DNA of 6,724 bases from Gemmatimonadales bacterium UBA7889. GTDB lineage: Bacteria; Gemmatimonadota; Gemmatimonadetes; Longimicrobiales; Gaopeijiaceae. Location of the stretch: the NCBI GenBank assembly GCA_002501085.1, contig DLRL01000106.1, positions 1 to 6,724 on the forward strand. The letters run 5' to 3'. The notes under the pieces were generated by a model. The model made no database searches. It saw only the letters and a list, made by a program, of their open reading frames with translations, and had not been told where the DNA came from. The position numbers and the translations under genes were made by a program. Positions 5,259 through 6,724 of the stretch are shown one piece after another; the first letter of the stretch is position 1, and every line of letters starts with the position of its first letter.

Positions 5259-6724
5259 TCAGCATGATACACACTTGTGATTGTTCTTCGAACCCAAGCT
5301 CTCCAACAGGGCCACAGTCCCGAGGTAGGGAGGTGTGCGCTGCTGAGGGCCATTCGCCATATCGGCAGTAGTCTGCCCCTTACGGCTAACCACCGCTACA
5401 TCGGCACCGCGCTCGATCAAGTACAGAACTAATTCATCATCACCCCGGGATGCGGCATGATGCAGTGCTGTATAGGCGTTAACGTCGCGGATATCGACCT
5501 CAGCACCCGCCTCCTCGATTAGAAACTTCACTGCTGCCAGCCAGTTGTCTGGTACGTGCCGGTGCGCATTCGCTGCAAATGATTGTCCATACCCGACACC
5601 TGACGCTGCGTGAATCGGATAGACAGATGGGCCGCCAACAGGGACCGGGGGGATGCCGGAATGGTCCTTCTCTTCGTCTTCCTCGCCTTCTTCCTGCTCA
5701 GTTTCAGTGTCCGCGCTCTCACCCTCCGCGTTTGCCATTTTGGGATTTATACTCGCTTCAACCTCGCCTTCCACTTCTTGTGACTCTTCAGTTTCTTCTG
5801 CAGCCTGACCTTCCTCGCCTTCCACTTCTTTGTTCTCCTCCTCCGTATTCTCCTCATCCGGATCAGCACGCCGACGGCGCTGAGGCGGCTTCATGGTCGG
5901 GATGTTCGGATCCGCCCCATAGTCCGTCAGTAGTCGCATAGCATCCACGTCTAGAGCATAGGCAGCACGCCAGAATGGTGTGGCACCCCGCAAATTGGCA
6001 CCGCCAGCCCTCCCCAACACCGAGAACGTGTACTCCATAAACCAGAGATGGGTTCTTAGACGCACATCCGGATCTGCCCCAGCAACCAAGAGGGCTTCTA
6101 AGACCTCTAGATATGTACTTGCCTGCTGTTCGTGCTCCGTTGGATGAGCGTACGATGCCCTCGGTGCCCACTGCCGCTCAAGCGTTGCGAATAGTGGAGT
6201 GGTCCCAGCCATGCTCATCCCGTTGGGATCAGCACCCTGAGCAAGCAACATTAGTGCAAGGTCAAACTGGCCATTGATTGTGGCCATCAGCAGGGGCTGT
6301 GTCTGATCCCCTCCCGAAGGCTGATTTATATCAGCACCGCCGTCTACCAGTGCGGTCGTTGCCTCCATATGGCCCTGCCGAACCGCATGTAGCAGGGGTG
6401 TAAGCCCACCCCAGCTCCCAACCAGTTGAGCATAAGAAGGCGGCCTCTCCTCTTCGTTTTCGTCCGCTGCGGTTCCATCTGGTCCAAATGGTATCTCAGA
6501 TTGTTCTACCTCTTCTGGTTGGTTGCTGGCCAATTCAGCATCCGGTGCCTCCTTCGCACCGGGCCCAACCTTCTTCAATTCATCGTCCCCTTCATCCTCC
6601 TCAGACTCTTCTTCTCTTTCTCCATCAGAAGACGGTATATCAGACCATTTCCGCTGTATCTCGCGGTAAGCCAGAATTGCTGCTTGGACCTGGCTCGGGG
6701 CAGGCTGCCAATCTGTTCCTCCAC
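5259..6724 (-). CDS. Ankyrin-repeat protein with glutamate-rich insert (5' end outside window)
   Basis: The frame is open from the window edge to a TGA at 5259, showing 487 residues. A TTG at 6578 is an internal codon rather than a demonstrated start, since the open frame continues upstream with no stop. Ankyrin repeats lie at visible residues of about 106-139 (GLTPLLHAVRQGH), 140-173 (ending ALMLLAQGADPNG), 174-225 (with an insertion), 246-278 (GATPFWRAAYALDVDAMRLL), 366-415 and 416-449 (YTALHHAASRGDDELVLYL), plus a degenerate last unit. Between the fourth and fifth stands an acidic insert at 286-353. The visible N-terminal part (1-95) is low-complexity and acidic. The protein ends NNHKCVSC, a C-x-x-C at the extreme C terminus. 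Ankyrin repeats mediate protein binding; the partner is unknown. Because the true N terminus is missing, export cannot be judged. It leads a same-strand run with the SGNH and DUF3500 genes. Confidence 0.87.
   Translation of the reverse strand, partial: GGTDWQPAPSQVQAAILAYREIQRKWSDIPSSDGEREEESEEDEGDDELKKVGPGAKEAPDAELASNQPEEVEQSEIPFGPDGTAADENEEERPPSYAQLVGSWGGLTPLLHAVRQGHMEATTALVDGGADINQPSGGDQTQPLLMATINGQFDLALMLLAQGADPNGMSMAGTTPLFATLERQWAPRASYAHPTEHEQQASTYLEVLEALLVAGADPDVRLRTHLWFMEYTFSVLGRAGGANLRGATPFWRAAYALDVDAMRLLTDYGADPNIPTMKPPQRRRRADPDEENTEEENKEVEGEEGQAAEETEESQEVEGEVEASINPKMANAEGESADTETEQEEGEEDEEKDHSGIPPVPVGGPSVYPIHAASGVGYGQSFAANAHRHVPDNWLAAVKFLIEEAGAEVDIRDVNAYTALHHAASRGDDELVLYLIERGADVAVVSRKGQTTADMANGPQQRTPPYLGTVALLESLGSKNNHKCVSC
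5664..5867 (-). other. Glutamate-rich low-complexity insert within the ankyrin protein
   Basis: This stretch encodes 68 residues, of which I count 32 acidic (mostly Glu), with few hydrophobic residues. It follows a basic PPQRRRR segment and separates the fourth from the fifth ankyrin repeat. Such composition predicts a disordered, strongly negative linker. On the plus strand it appears as a CTTC/CCTC-rich tract. Confidence 0.85.
5762..5830. repeat. 18-bp direct repeat in the acidic insert
   Basis: The 18-base word CCTCGCCTTCCACTTCTT occurs exactly at 5762-5779 and 5813-5830. The copies are 51 bases apart, which is 17 codons, so they keep the frame and encode EVEGE twice. A shorter copy (CCTCGCCTTC) starts at 5681, 81 bases before the first and also in frame. 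This suggests that the insert grew by in-frame duplication. Confidence 0.75.

Noticed and set aside
5579..5941. Plus-strand Pro/Leu-rich frame opposite the acidic insert
   Set aside because: Its composition is simply the complement of the glutamate-rich codons of the ankyrin gene.
1..6724. Possible defence island or mobile element
   Set aside because: No nuclease, integrase, transposase, toxin-antitoxin pair, terminal repeats or tRNA is visible, and the left part is core amino-acid metabolism.

Overview
The window is bacterial chromosomal DNA of moderate GC content, with compact gene spacing and clear Shine-Dalgarno sites before two of the genes. It holds six protein genes in two blocks that face each other. 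No rRNA, tRNA, transposase, phage gene or CRISPR array is visible. The taxon cannot be fixed from this sequence. A DUF3500 lipoprotein, an ankyrin protein ending in CVSC and an ANKH-like transporter together recall environmental or marine bacteria such as Gemmatimonadota, but this is an unverified impression.

The plus strand (2-1946) carries the end of a threonine operon: threonine synthase (thrC, its 5' end cut by the window edge) overlapping homoserine kinase (thrB) by 8 bp. ThrB phosphorylates homoserine and ThrC converts the product to threonine. The order thrC-thrB resembles the hom-thrC-thrB order known from Gram-positive and some other bacteria, so a homoserine dehydrogenase gene may lie just outside on the left.

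The minus strand (6724 down to 1943) carries four genes in the same direction. In order of transcription they are a large ankyrin-repeat protein (5' end cut by the window edge), an exported SGNH/GDSL-type hydrolase, a DUF3500 lipoprotein, and a 12-helix MOP/MATE-superfamily transporter with ANKH-like character. The gaps are 39, 85 and 117 bp, so the first three genes could form one transcript and the transporter may or may not join it. Two of the four products are predicted to leave the cytoplasm and one lies in the inner membrane, which hints at envelope or extracellular work, but no substrate can be read from the sequence.

The two blocks converge on a single CTAG at 1943-1946 that supplies both stop codons, so no intergenic terminator exists there. 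The least explained parts are the ankyrin protein, with its glutamate-rich insert and cysteine tail, and its association with the SGNH and DUF3500 genes. I see no clear sign of an established defence, mobile or RNA-based system.
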